In this document: positions 55,669 through 64,000 of the stretch, piece after piece
How the letters are laid out: each line of letters opens with the position of its first letter
How positions within the stretch are numbered: position 1 is the stretch's first letter
Origin: Neobacillus niacini
GTDB taxonomy: Bacteria; Bacillota; Bacilli; Bacillales; Cytobacillaceae
Reading direction: 5' to 3'
Assembly: GCF_030817595.1 (NCBI RefSeq)
Contig: NZ_JAUSZN010000001.1
Coordinates: forward strand, 3,870,001 to 3,934,000
Length of the DNA: 64,000 nucleotides
Notes under the pieces: model-generated
Databases searched by the model: none
Seen by the model: only the letters and a program-made list of their open reading frames with translations
Told to the model about the DNA's origin: nothing
Translations under genes and position numbers: made by a program

Positions 55669-57111
55669 CTAGTTTTTTATATAACCTATTTTTTCAATAA
55701 TTTCTTGACCCTGTGGCCCTTTCATCCACTCCAGAAAGGGTTCAATGGTTGTCTTGGAGTTATTCTTTAATGTTATCGCATAAAGGTTAGCAGTAAAAGG
55801 ATATTTTCCACTCGCAATATTCACCGGTGTTGGTTCGACACCATTGATTGCAAGTAGTTTAATATTTGAATGGTCTCTCATTCCTGTTGCAAAAAAGCGA
55901 AATGAAAATCCAATTGAATTATCATAATTCCGATAATCAGCCACCTGTTCGATAATCCCGCCCATTCCTTCTGGTACATCTTCCTTTAAAGGCTCCAAAA
56001 TGGGTATGTCACCCATAATCTTTTCGAGGAGCGTTTGGCTGCCGGAATTTTTCGGACGTTGGAAGGCTATTATTCTTTCATTCTGTCCACCAAGTTCAGA
56101 CCAATTCTTTATTTTCCCAGAATAAATGCTCTGAATCTCAGAGACATCCAAGCTATCTACCTTATTATCCGGATTAACAAAAAAGACAAATGCTTCCTTG
56201 CCAATCGGTGTCATGACCAGTTCCTTTCCCTGCCTTTTTGCCATTTCCTGCTGCTCTTTCGAGGGTTCTGCACCAAAGTATATGTCCACTTCACCAGACA
56301 AGAGCCGTTCATAGGCGTAAATTGTATTTGTGAAGCTAACAATATCCATAACATTATCGACTTTACTGATGTTTTCGTAGACTGTGTTAGCAAAAGCAGA
56401 ATAGACTGGGTATGCTGCTTCTGCACCATCTAATCTAGGCATTTCACTAGAATTCTTAATCGTAAAAGTAGAAGGTGATTCTAATTTAGGCAGAATATTA
56501 CTTGGATTTGTTACTTCATAAGGTGTTAGATCCGTAGATGAATAGCCGCCGCCATACTCAAAGCCATAGGATGGCAGCACCGTCTTACTTCGCTGCCACT
56601 GAACGCCAGCTCCTATACCGATTGCCAAGATGAATACTGCCAATAGCGTCACCACTTGCTTTTTGTTAAAAGTAGGGCGGACCTTTTTTATGAGGAATGC
56701 TACGAAAAGAGTAAACACAAATGCTAGTTCATATGCTAAAGGTGCCCAAAGAAACAATCTTCCTTCGCCCATTAACATCGTTATAAAAAAGATTGGTGCC
56801 ATAGCTATATGTAAAATACCATAAACTAACCATGAATCAGCCCCGAGAAATCCCCCGCTAATCAGCATAAAAATTGCCCATAATACAGCTGTATAAACGA
56901 TTGGAAGGAGGAAAAGAAAACTATGTCTGCTATCTTCTTCTATTTTGAGCAGTCTCTTACTGGCAATCCCACCAGCAATACACCCGCCAATGATAAGAGG
57001 CAGAATAATATTAATCAAAAAATTGTTTGTTGTAATAAACAGTGTGATAAATGAAATAACAAGTGGAACTACACCAAAATACAAAAACATTTGAGACATA
57101 TTTTTTCCCAT
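55669..57111 (-). CDS. Membrane protein with C-terminal phosphate-binding-like domain
   Basis: The ATG at 57111 with AGGAGTG gives 480 residues; a start nine codons earlier is weaker. Residues about 1-175 hold five or six membrane spans. From about 190 on there is a PstS-type binding fold: RLDGAEAAYPVYSAFA, VSFTNTIYAYERLLSGEVDIYFGAEPS, KEAFVFFVNPDNKVDSLDVSEIQSIYSGKIKNWSELGG, FQRPKNSGSQTLLEKIMG and EWMKGPQGQEIIEKIGY. PstS domains normally bind phosphate or other oxyanions for an ABC importer; no pstCAB is near. The fusion suggests a membrane-tethered sensor or binding protein. Function unknown. The gene is 12 nt from the oxidoreductase gene. Confidence 0.83.
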   Translation of the reverse strand: MGKNMSQMFLYFGVVPLVISFITLFITTNNFLINIILPLIIGGCIAGGIASKRLLKIEEDSRHSFLFLLPIVYTAVLWAIFMLISGGFLGADSWLVYGILHIAMAPIFFITMLMGEGRLFLWAPLAYELAFVFTLFVAFLIKKVRPTFNKKQVVTLLAVFILAIGIGAGVQWQRSKTVLPSYGFEYGGGYSSTDLTPYEVTNPSNILPKLESPSTFTIKNSSEMPRLDGAEAAYPVYSAFANTVYENISKVDNVMDIVSFTNTIYAYERLLSGEVDIYFGAEPSKEQQEMAKRQGKELVMTPIGKEAFVFFVNPDNKVDSLDVSEIQSIYSGKIKNWSELGGQNERIIAFQRPKNSGSQTLLEKIMGDIPILEPLKEDVPEGMGGIIEQVADYRNYDNSIGFSFRFFATGMRDHSNIKLLAINGVEPTPVNIASGKYPFTANLYAITLKNNSKTTIEPFLEWMKGPQGQEIIEKIGYIKN

Positions 57112-57318
57112 ACATACCACTCCTAAGACTTTTTGCATTCTTCACTAGTGTAATTTTACACTATATTGAACTATTTTACAACACTACCATTAAATGGTAT
57201 TTGATAGTATTTCGAAACCTCAATGCAAACGGCCTTCTCATGCTTAAGCAAAAGAAGGATTTTATTACAATAAATAGAATAATATAATTCCTAATCTTTT
57301 ATTTGGAGGAAGATCTTA

Positions 57319-58326
57319 GTGGTATTTAATAGTAATATCTCTATACAAGTAAAGCTTCGAGATCTTCGGTTACCAGAAGATTATAAGCATATCGCCATGC
57401 TGTATAACTCAATTGAACCTGGCTATACAACACCAAAAGCCCTTGAGGATGAAGACCGCTATATTCCTCAGAAATCTACACTCACATTAAATGATAATGG
57501 ACTGCTAACAGGTTTTGGGAGAATAAGAGTATTAGCGGAACACACAAATGGGCAGGTCGTTGGATATGGCGCCTCATGGCGGGCTCCATGGAGTGATCTA
57601 GGTGAACTTGCGAGTTCTTTTTGCGTTCATCCGGATTTTCAAAGACAAGGTGTTGGGGAACTGATTCTTGGTCACCTTGAAAGTTGGGCAGCCAGTTACA
57701 AAGCTTCCGTCTTACTATCTGAAGTAAAGGACTGGATTCCAGGCTCCCTTCCTTTTGCACAGAAGCATGGTTTTTTACTGGATGCACATATTTTTGAATT
57801 AAGGTTAAACTTAAATCAGTTAGACTTAACCAATTTTGCAGACTCCGTATATAGATTACAGAATTCTGGTATCACCTTTGTTACCTTAGCTGATATTTCA
57901 GGCGAGGTTTCAGAAAAGAAATTATATGATTTATATGTAGACACATCAAAAGACAACCCAGGGCAATTTGGGAATCTTCCTGCTTTTCCGGAGTGGCGTA
58001 AGGAGGCACTTCCTGAAGATTATTCGCAAGAAAAGTGGGTATTTATCGCTCTTGATGGTGATCGTTTTGTTGGAGTGTCTACCCTATTCAGTACAGAGGA
58101 GACAGGGGTCATGTATACGGATTACACAGGGGTCGATCGACTTTATCGCGGCCGCGGAATCGCCAAAGCCCTAAAACTTCAATCCATTCAAGCGGCGCTA
58201 AATGAATGTGCTCATACGATGACGACTGAAACGGAAGCTGGAAATGAAGCTATGCAAAAGATTAATAGAGGTTTAGGCTATCTGCCTGGAAAAGGACATT
58301 ACCGTATTCGCAAAGCATTACTTTAA
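57319..58326 (+). CDS. GNAT acetyltransferase with two GNAT domains
   Basis: The 335-residue protein has two GNAT folds. The first has the CoA loop SSFCVHPDFQRQGVGELILGHLES (about residues 100-125); the second has TDYTGVDRLYRGRGIAKALKLQSIQAA (about 270-295). It starts at a GTG with GGAGGAAG upstream. Such tandem GNATs acetylate amines of small molecules or antibiotics; the first domain may be structural. It is followed after 12 nt by the YciI-like gene in the same transcript. Confidence 0.9.
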   Translation: MVFNSNISIQVKLRDLRLPEDYKHIAMLYNSIEPGYTTPKALEDEDRYIPQKSTLTLNDNGLLTGFGRIRVLAEHTNGQVVGYGASWRAPWSDLGELASSFCVHPDFQRQGVGELILGHLESWAASYKASVLLSEVKDWIPGSLPFAQKHGFLLDAHIFELRLNLNQLDLTNFADSVYRLQNSGITFVTLADISGEVSEKKLYDLYVDTSKDNPGQFGNLPAFPEWRKEALPEDYSQEKWVFIALDGDRFVGVSTLFSTEETGVMYTDYTGVDRLYRGRGIAKALKLQSIQAALNECAHTMTTETEAGNEAMQKINRGLGYLPGKGHYRIRKALL

Positions 58327-58338
58327 GGGGGTTATTTC

Positions 58339-58650
58339 ATGGAAAAGTTGCAGTTTTTATACAAGCTTAACCTTATTCCTTCATTATTGGAGGAAGCCAA
58401 TTGGACAGAAAAAGAAGAAGCCATTGTTCAAGATCATTTCGCGGTCCTGCAAGGATTGCTGCAGGAAGGAAAACTTATCTTAGCTGGCAGAACATTGAAT
58501 ATGGATCCATCTGGGATGGGGATTGTTATTCTTGAAGTTGACTCTGAGGAAGAAGCAAGAGAACTGATGGAAAATGACCCAGCTGTAAAAGAGGGAATCA
58601 TGGAGGCACAACTTTTTCCATATCGCGTAGCGTTAATAAGAAAAGGGTAG
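58339..58650 (+). CDS. YciI-family protein
   Basis: The 103-residue protein has the ferredoxin-like YciI pattern (HFAVLQGLLQEGKLILAGRTLNMD, GMGIVILEVDSEEEARELMENDPAV). YciI-like proteins carry a possible catalytic His/Asp pair; the conserved positions here are D434-type Asp of QDHFAV with its histidine. Function is unknown, possibly in small-molecule hydrolysis. The ATG has an AAGGGGGG site, 12 nt after the GNAT gene, so they form an operon. Confidence 0.86.
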   Translation: MEKLQFLYKLNLIPSLLEEANWTEKEEAIVQDHFAVLQGLLQEGKLILAGRTLNMDPSGMGIVILEVDSEEEARELMENDPAVKEGIMEAQLFPYRVALIRKG

Positions 58651-58687
58651 CCTAATTACAACTAAATAAAAAAAACGAATCTCAACA

Positions 58688-58822
58688 TTATCTTTGAGAA
58701 TCGTCTCTAAACAAGCTTACCACATACTCTAATTCATTTTTAGTCCATTGTTTTTGAGCAAATGTTGATGCCACGATGTATTTTCCGTAAGTATCCATAA
58801 AGTTTTCAATTGCCTTTTTCAT
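58688..58822 (-). CDS. Small protein of 44 residues
   Basis: A short minus-strand frame starts at ATG (58822-58820) after AAAGGTGG, 7 nt away, and ends with TAA at 58688. The product, MKKAIENFMDTYGKYIVAST...DDSQR, is charged and helical, without membrane span or signal. Good ribosome site and codon pattern support it; I do not recognise a family. It is convergent with the YciI-like gene and the two ends are 37 nt apart. Confidence 0.6.
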   Translation of the reverse strand: MKKAIENFMDTYGKYIVASTFAQKQWTKNELEYVVSLFRDDSQR

Positions 58823-58997
58823 TTTATTACCACCTTTGTATGATTTATATCTTTATTATCGTACATTGGTGTGACTTTTTACAAAGCGATGGAAAACGGA
58901 AACATTTGCCAAAAAAACGTTAACATATTCATTGTAAGCGTGTATTATAACCAGTTTTCTTATGATTTCACGGTTTTTCGTTATTTTACATACATTA

Positions 58998-59272
58998 GGC
59001 TCTGTTAAAACTGAATGTTGATTTCACTGTGTTTGGAAAATAAGCGGAGAGTTTCCGTTTAAATTGGGAAATACCCATATTTCCTTAAAAATAAGCGGAG
59101 TTTTTCCGCTTATTGTATCCAAATCCTTGGAATTTGTCTTATTTAAAGCAGTTAACCGGAATTTCTCCGCTTATATCTGCTTCATAAGGTTCCTTTATAT
59201 ACAATAGCCGGAATTTCTCCGCCTATGGTTTCACACCCCTACACGAAAATCATCAATGAATCATAACAGAGC
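58998..59272. repeat. Dispersed intergenic repeat B (MITE-like)
   Basis: About 275 bp related to 8066-8324. The left end GGCTCTGTTAAAACTG...TGTTGATTT is inverted at the right end, CGAAAATCATCAATGAATCATAACAGAGC. Inner parts share TTGGGAAATACCCATATTTCC and the CGGA hairpins. It fills most of the gap 58823-59280, with a non-coding AT-rich stretch before it. Confidence 0.82.
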
Positions 59273-59280
59273 ATTACATT

Positions 59281-59309
59281 AAAAAGACTAGGGAGCATGC
59301 CCCTAGTCT
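59281..59309 (-). terminator. Intrinsic terminator of brnQ
   Basis: AGACTAGGG/CCCTAGTCT stem followed on the minus strand by TTTTT, 1 nt past the brnQ stop. Confidence 0.88.
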
Positions 59310-59310
59310 C

Positions 59311-60639
59311 TTATTTTGATGATACTGCCAAATTAAATAGCTTTGTATATTGAAAAAGTAACCCTATCAGACCTCCCACGATACTTGGGAGCAGCCATCC
59401 TAATCCATTTGTGTAAAGCGGTATGAAAGAAAATGCTGTAGAAATGGATGCTATTTCAATACCAGCAGTTGATAAACCATCATATATACTAATTATTCCC
59501 GCACCAATGGTTGCACCTATATAAACAGCCCTCGACACTGGTATATAGGAGTGCAATAGAGATAATAAAATCAGGACAATTGCAATCGGATAAATAGTAA
59601 TTAACAGTGGTATAGAGAAAGAAATTAATTGACTTAAACCTAGATTCGCCATTGTAAAACTAAATAAACAAAGAATGGTCACGACAACTGTATAGGAAAG
59701 TCTAGGAAATCGTTGACTTAGATACTCACCACATGCAGCCACCAAACCTACAGAAGTGGTTAAACAGGCTCCGGTGATAACCAACGCAAGAATGATGGAC
59801 CCAAATGGTCCGAATAAAAGTGATGTGACAGAAGAAAGAATATCCCCGCCATTTTCCTGCATTCCTACACCCTCTACAGAGGTGGCACCAATAAATGATA
59901 AGGATATATAGACAAACGATAATCCCATACCTGCAATGATTCCCGCCTTAATCGTATAAGAACGAATAACAGCTGCTGATTTTATTCCCATTTCCTGCAC
60001 GCGATTAATCACAACAACCCCAAAAACAAGAGCAGCGATCGCGTCCATCGTTAAATACCCTTCGACAAACCCGCCAAAAAACGCTCCGTCTCTATATTTT
60101 CCTACTGCCTCACCAATGGAACCAATCGGAGAAGCAAATCCTCTGATTGAAATTATTACGATTAATAGTAAAAGTAACGGTGTAAGAACTTTTCCCACAC
60201 GATCCACTAGCTTTGCTGGATTAAGTGCGAGCCAATAGGTGATAAGGAAAAATACCAATGTTGATATAAATAACCCCATGCTGCTTTCGTTTGGCAGGAA
60301 GGGAGCAACACCAATCTCATACGTAACCGTTCCGGTACGAGGGATTCCGAATAATGGTCCAATCGTTAAATAAATAATAACCGGAAACACCTTAGCGAAT
60401 GCGGGATGTACCCTATTTGATAAGTCATTTAAATCCCCACCTGATCTCGCGATGGTAAAGACAGCCAAAAGAGGCAGGCCAACACCCGTTGCTAAAAACC
60501 CAATGGTAGCTGACAATAGGGATTCACCAGCCTGCTGACCAAGTAATGGCGGGAAAATAATATTCCCAGCACCTAAAAATAAGGCAAACATAAAAAAGCC
60601 TAAGGCTATAATTTCTTTTAATGGTAATTTTCGTTCCAT
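59311..60639 (-). CDS. brnQ: Branched-chain amino acid transport carrier BrnQ
   Basis: The ATG at 60639 with GGAG upstream gives 442 residues; a TTG four codons earlier overlaps that site. About twelve membrane spans and BrnQ segments GFFMFALFLGAGNIIFPPLLGQ, GVGLPLLAVFTIARSGG, YLTIGPLFGIPRTGTVTYEIG and GYLTMDAIAALVFGVVV identify it. BrnQ imports leucine, isoleucine and valine with sodium or protons. It is monocistronic. No T-box or other riboswitch was seen in the 245-bp gap upstream. Confidence 0.95.
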   Translation of the reverse strand: MERKLPLKEIIALGFFMFALFLGAGNIIFPPLLGQQAGESLLSATIGFLATGVGLPLLAVFTIARSGGDLNDLSNRVHPAFAKVFPVIIYLTIGPLFGIPRTGTVTYEIGVAPFLPNESSMGLFISTLVFFLITYWLALNPAKLVDRVGKVLTPLLLLLIVIISIRGFASPIGSIGEAVGKYRDGAFFGGFVEGYLTMDAIAALVFGVVVINRVQEMGIKSAAVIRSYTIKAGIIAGMGLSFVYISLSFIGATSVEGVGMQENGGDILSSVTSLLFGPFGSIILALVITGACLTTSVGLVAACGEYLSQRFPRLSYTVVVTILCLFSFTMANLGLSQLISFSIPLLITIYPIAIVLILLSLLHSYIPVSRAVYIGATIGAGIISIYDGLSTAGIEIASISTAFSFIPLYTNGLGWLLPSIVGGLIGLLFQYTKLFNLAVSSK

Positions 60640-60885
60640 GTGACGCTCCAATCTTTCATATAATATTTTCCAATTCCTTATTTCCGAAGAATAAAGAGAT
60701 AATTAAGTAGTACTCGATAATATAACTATATTAATATACAAAATATCACGATAAACTGCAAAGAATTTTTTAAATAGTAGTTCAATTCTCAATAGAAATG
60801 ACCTCAATAAAATCAAGTTTAACAAATAAAGGGATTTCCCTTCATAGTATTGAAATATACAAATGAGAATGGAGGGATTCCTATT

Positions 60886-62346
60886 ATGAAAAAACGAAGA
60901 CTTATTTTCGGGATGATTGGTGGATTGCTTATCATCTTTATTATTGTAACCGCTTCCAATGCAATGTTAGTTACTTCCAGACAACCTTCTCCCCAGCCAA
61001 CAGAGGTGGTGATTAATGAGGTTAAAGCTGTTGAGCACCTTTCGAAGGCGATTACGTATAAAACAATATCCTATCAGGAGCGAAGTAAGTTTGATTTTAC
61101 TGAATTTGATAAGTTTATTTCTTTCTTAGAAGAGAGTTATCCATCCGTACACACTCAACTCGAATTAGAAAAAATAAATGAGTATGGGCTTATTTATAAA
61201 TGGAAAGGGTCAGATTCTAGTAAAAACCCCATTGGCTTAACGAGTCATTATGATGTGGTTCCTGTGTTAGCGGGTACCGAAGAGAATTGGGAACAGCCTC
61301 CTTTCAGCGGTACTGTTGAAAACGATATAATATGGGGCCGCGGTACATTGGATGACAAGGTTGGTGTAATTGGAATCTTAGAAGCCGTAGAATTTTTAAT
61401 CAATGATGGTTTCAAACCAGCCAGAGATGTATTTCTAATGTTTGGTTTTGATGAAGAAATTGGCGGAGTTGAAGGTGCCCTTATAATTGTAAATACCTTA
61501 AAAGATAGAGGAGTCACGTTTGACTTCGTATTAGATGAAGGCGGAGCAATTATTGAGAACATGGTTCCCGGTGTCGACCAGCCAGTAGGAGTGGTCGGGA
61601 TCTCTGAAAAAGGCTCTGCTACCTCAGAATTGTCCATTGAAGGAAGCGGCGGACACTCCTCTCAGCCGAAAGACCACACCAACATTGGACGAATTGCGAG
61701 CGCAATAGCAAAGCTTGAAGATACACAGTTTAAAGGTGATCTTCGAGGTCCTGGTGAAGACTTATTTGAATATGTAGCACCAGAAATGAGTTTTCCGATG
61801 AGATATGTTTTTGCCAATAAAGTCATTTTTGAGCCTATTATTGAGCAAATACTGTTGCAGCAGCCTGCTACCGCCGCTCTGATTAGAACCACCATCGCCC
61901 CAACCATTTTTCAGGCTGGAGAACAATATAATGCTTTACCTGAGAAAGCAACTGCAATTATCAATCACCGTCTAATGCCTGGGGATTCTTTAGAAGATGT
62001 CAAAAGCTTCATTGAGGATACGATTGAGGATGATGCTATTAACGTTACCGTTACCGGAAGTGAAGCTTCTAAGGTTTCTTCGACTAACGGATGGGAATTT
62101 AAATCTATCCAACAGGCGGCAAGAAATATCTATAAAGACGCGATTATAGCCCCCTATTTAATGTTTGCCGGCTCTGACGCGAAGCATTATGACAGTATCT
62201 CCAAAAATACCTATCGTTTTTTGCCCGTGCAAATTACGTCTGAGGACTTAAACAGAATGCATGGCACAAACGAACATATTAGTAAAGATAACTTTATTCA
62301 GGCGATTAAGTTTTACGCTGAAATTATTAAAGAATCGAATTCATGA
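60886..62346 (+). CDS. Membrane-anchored M20 dipeptidase/carboxypeptidase
   Basis: The ATG at 60886 with GGAGGG gives 486 residues; a frame start at 60850 lacks a site. An N-terminal span (about residues 8-28) anchors or exports it. M20 motifs are IGLTSHYDVVPV, GRGTLDDKVGVIGILEAVEFL, FGFDEEIGGVEGA (catalytic and metal acids), GSGGHSSQPKDHTNIGRIASAI and MFAGSDAKHYDSIS. It resembles carboxypeptidase S/PM20D1-type enzymes. It probably trims peptides or N-acyl amino acids outside the membrane. Substrate not known. Monocistronic with a shared terminator. Confidence 0.88.
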   Translation: MKKRRLIFGMIGGLLIIFIIVTASNAMLVTSRQPSPQPTEVVINEVKAVEHLSKAITYKTISYQERSKFDFTEFDKFISFLEESYPSVHTQLELEKINEYGLIYKWKGSDSSKNPIGLTSHYDVVPVLAGTEENWEQPPFSGTVENDIIWGRGTLDDKVGVIGILEAVEFLINDGFKPARDVFLMFGFDEEIGGVEGALIIVNTLKDRGVTFDFVLDEGGAIIENMVPGVDQPVGVVGISEKGSATSELSIEGSGGHSSQPKDHTNIGRIASAIAKLEDTQFKGDLRGPGEDLFEYVAPEMSFPMRYVFANKVIFEPIIEQILLQQPATAALIRTTIAPTIFQAGEQYNALPEKATAIINHRLMPGDSLEDVKSFIEDTIEDDAINVTVTGSEASKVSSTNGWEFKSIQQAARNIYKDAIIAPYLMFAGSDAKHYDSISKNTYRFLPVQITSEDLNRMHGTNEHISKDNFIQAIKFYAEIIKESNS

Positions 62347-62354
62347 GGTACTAA

Positions 62355-62386
62355 AGAGACACCAGGTCCCATGACCTGGCGTCTCT
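62355..62386. terminator. Bidirectional intrinsic terminator
   Basis: AGAGACACCAGGT/ACCTGGCGTCTCT stem with one mismatch, between two convergent M20 genes; T-runs are weak, so efficiency is uncertain. Confidence 0.72.
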
Positions 62387-62390
62387 GCTC

Positions 62391-63623
62391 TTACTTCGAT
62401 AATAACGCTAAAACAGTATCCAATAATACGTTTACCCCTTTTTCACACTCTTCCCACGAGGTCAGTTCTTCTTCACAATGGCTTTTCCCATTAAAGCTCG
62501 GAACAAATAGCATTGCGGACGGTACAAGGCTGGCAATAAATTGCGCGTCGTGTCCGGCACCGCTGACCATTCTTTTATTACTATATCCCAGTGACTGTGC
62601 CGATTTTTCTAATTGGTTAACGATTTCGGTATCAAACCAAACCGTATCCCGCTCCCATAATTTCGTTGTTGTTACCTCACAGCCTTCATTTAAACCGCGA
62701 TTTGGAAGATCTTCAACAAATTCTTTAAATGTCTTTACTATCTCAGGATTTTTGTGTCTTGCTTCTAGAGAAAAAACAACCTTATTCGGAATCACGGTAT
62801 GAATACTCGGGTACACGTTTACCCTGCCGATCGTAAATACTAATTCTTCATCTAATGGACCTAATACTCTGCGAATTTCATTAATGAGGTTATTGGCGGC
62901 AAAAAGAGCATCTTTTCTCATACTCATCGGCGTAGTTCCTGCGTGATCGGATTCACCTGTGATTTCAATATCAAAACACGCCATGCCGACCACGCATTCG
63001 ACCACGCCAATTGCCACAGCTTCTTTTTCAAGAATCGGACCTTGTTCAATATGCAATTCTAAGAATGCAGTACCCTCTTTTAGTCGATTCTCTACTTCCC
63101 CTTCATACCCAATCGATTTAAGTGCTTCCTCAAATGTAATCCCCGCGGAATCTTTCTTTTTCAGCATCACATTCTTATCAAATTTACCGGAAAGCACACC
63201 TGATGCCATCATCGAAGGCTCAAACCTTGCCCCCTCTTCATTCGTAAAATTAACAAGTGTGATTGGGATTTGAGGTTTGATATTATTTTCTACCAGTGTT
63301 CGTACAACTTCTAAACCAGCTAAAACGCCTAACACACCGTCAAACCTGCCGCCTTTTTTCACTGAATCCAGATGGGAGCCAATCAGAATTGGAGGCAGAT
63401 TCCTAGCACCTTCTAGAGTCGCGTACATACAGCCAATATCGTCAACCTTCACGGTTAAGCCTAACTCTTCACAGCATGACCGGAAGAAATCTCTGGCTAA
63501 ACGATCCTCCTCTGATAATGCTAGACGGGTTACCCCATTATTGTCAGTCCTGCCAAAGCGCGCAAATCGTTCAAGCTCATTCTTTAATCTTTCCCCATTA
63601 ATTAAAAGCTTTTGCCGCTGCAT
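62391..63623 (-). CDS. M20-family hydantoinase/carbamoylase-type amidase (second copy)
   Basis: The 410-residue protein is related to that at 36751-38004: IGSHLDSVKKGGRFDGVLGVLAGLE, NEEGARFEPSMMASGVLSG, LELHIEQGPILEKEA, GESDHAGTTPMSMRKDALFAA and VSGAGHDAQFIA. Dinuclear-metal ligands and the dimer-contributed histidine/arginine segment are kept. It would hydrolyse N-carbamoyl amino acids or ureido compounds. The ATG has a GGAGTGA site. Monocistronic here; it does not adjoin a transporter, unlike the first copy. Confidence 0.88.
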   Translation of the reverse strand: MQRQKLLINGERLKNELERFARFGRTDNNGVTRLALSEEDRLARDFFRSCCEELGLTVKVDDIGCMYATLEGARNLPPILIGSHLDSVKKGGRFDGVLGVLAGLEVVRTLVENNIKPQIPITLVNFTNEEGARFEPSMMASGVLSGKFDKNVMLKKKDSAGITFEEALKSIGYEGEVENRLKEGTAFLELHIEQGPILEKEAVAIGVVECVVGMACFDIEITGESDHAGTTPMSMRKDALFAANNLINEIRRVLGPLDEELVFTIGRVNVYPSIHTVIPNKVVFSLEARHKNPEIVKTFKEFVEDLPNRGLNEGCEVTTTKLWERDTVWFDTEIVNQLEKSAQSLGYSNKRMVSGAGHDAQFIASLVPSAMLFVPSFNGKSHCEEELTSWEECEKGVNVLLDTVLALLSK

Positions 63624-63863
63624 GCATATCTCACTCCTTTTTTATGTTGGTCGGTTTAATAACGGAGTCTTTTATTGTGTAATATTCTGTCAATATTAAT
63701 TATATCTATTCTCATGTGTCTGTCATTAGACAAAGTATCAATTTATTTCACTCTTTTGTTTTATAGTATGTAATGAGAAAGTTGCAAAAGAATGTTTATA
63801 TTTTCCCCTTTTTGTATAACCTATGTTCGAATGTGGACTAGAAGTAATGATGGAGGTGTGGTA

Positions 63864-64000
63864 ATGTCAGAGTTAGAACCTTTAGAGTACCAAACGGGAG
63901 CACCTATACTTGATTATGATATTATTGAAATTAAGAACACGGCAAATGGATTTGAAGTCCTGCTGGATATTAATTTAGACAGCGGCTATTCATTATCAAG
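63864..64000 (+). CDS. Unidentified protein, 5' part only
   Basis: The ATG at 63864 follows GGAGGTG, and 45 codons are open to the window edge: MSELEPLEYQTGAPILDYDII then EIKNTANGFEVLLDINLDSGYSLS. The acidic start gives no family; the rest lies outside. Confidence 0.6.
   Translation, partial: MSELEPLEYQTGAPILDYDIIEIKNTANGFEVLLDINLDSGYSLS

Noticed and set aside
60640..60885. T-box or leucine-responsive leader ahead of brnQ
   Set aside because: AT-rich sequence without the conserved T-box core or a specifier stem.

Overview
The window looks like a chromosomal segment of a low-GC, Gram-positive endospore-former type Bacillaceae genome, most like Neobacillus or Bacillus sensu lato. This rests on AGGAGG-type ribosome sites with many TTG and GTG starts, AraR, CcpA (cre) and Pho-box style regulation, a glnQHMP operon in Bacillus order, mtnKA, and close matches to Bacillus and Geobacillus arabinan proteins. 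No species assignment is possible from the sequence alone. The first CDS enters from the left edge and the last leaves at the right edge.

Layout. 1-4934: SNF2/SWIM helicase (partial), DMT exporter, CatE-like dioxygenase. 5112-8061: a Pho-box controlled operon of Tat-exported phosphatase PhoX, a 56-residue CxxH/CxxC protein, TatA and TatC, resembling the B. subtilis phoD-tatAd-tatCd locus but with PhoX. 8373-33909: a 25-kb arabinan/arabinose regulon. One minus-strand operon, araB-araD-araA-abf2-DUF6171-abfA-galM-araM, continues past a GC-rich repeat into two tandem GH43 enzymes, a MATE exporter, an aldo/keto reductase, a UlaG-like hydrolase and the intracellular arabinanase abnB. A second minus-strand unit, araN-araP-araQ, is followed by a membrane-anchored GH43 endo-arabinanase and a GH127-type beta-L-arabinofuranosidase. 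araR is transcribed divergently. AraR palindromes and cre sites sit at both control regions. The logic is: cut arabinan outside, import arabino-oligosaccharides (the ATPase is not here, MsmX is expected elsewhere), trim alpha and beta linkages inside, then isomerise, phosphorylate and epimerise arabinose to xylulose 5-phosphate.

34034-45872: housekeeping and accessory genes: HAD phosphatase, YesL-like protein, a cre-controlled operon of a transporter, a carbamoylase-type M20 enzyme and an amidohydrolase interrupted by an in-frame TAG, histidine phosphatase, TraB-like protein, AraC-type regulator, a 53-bp tandem repeat array carrying DnaA-box-like motifs, an MFS transporter, MBL hydrolase and class II aldolase. 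46095-47354: a lone IS200/IS605-type TnpB with a foldable omegaRNA end. 47488-53045: glnQHMP and mtnKA. 53149-54644: an IS3-family element with GGG target duplication inserted inside an intrinsic terminator. 54664-64000: Gfo/Idh/MocA oxidoreductase, a membrane protein fused to a phosphate-binding-like domain, double GNAT, YciI-like, a 44-residue small protein, BrnQ, M20 dipeptidase and a second carbamoylase-type enzyme.

Non-coding sequence is rich: at least two kinds of dispersed elements with related terminal inverted repeats (8066-8324, 58998-59272 and 14667-14908), a short palindromic repeat present twice, and many intrinsic terminators. No tRNA, rRNA, CRISPR array or prophage was recognised.
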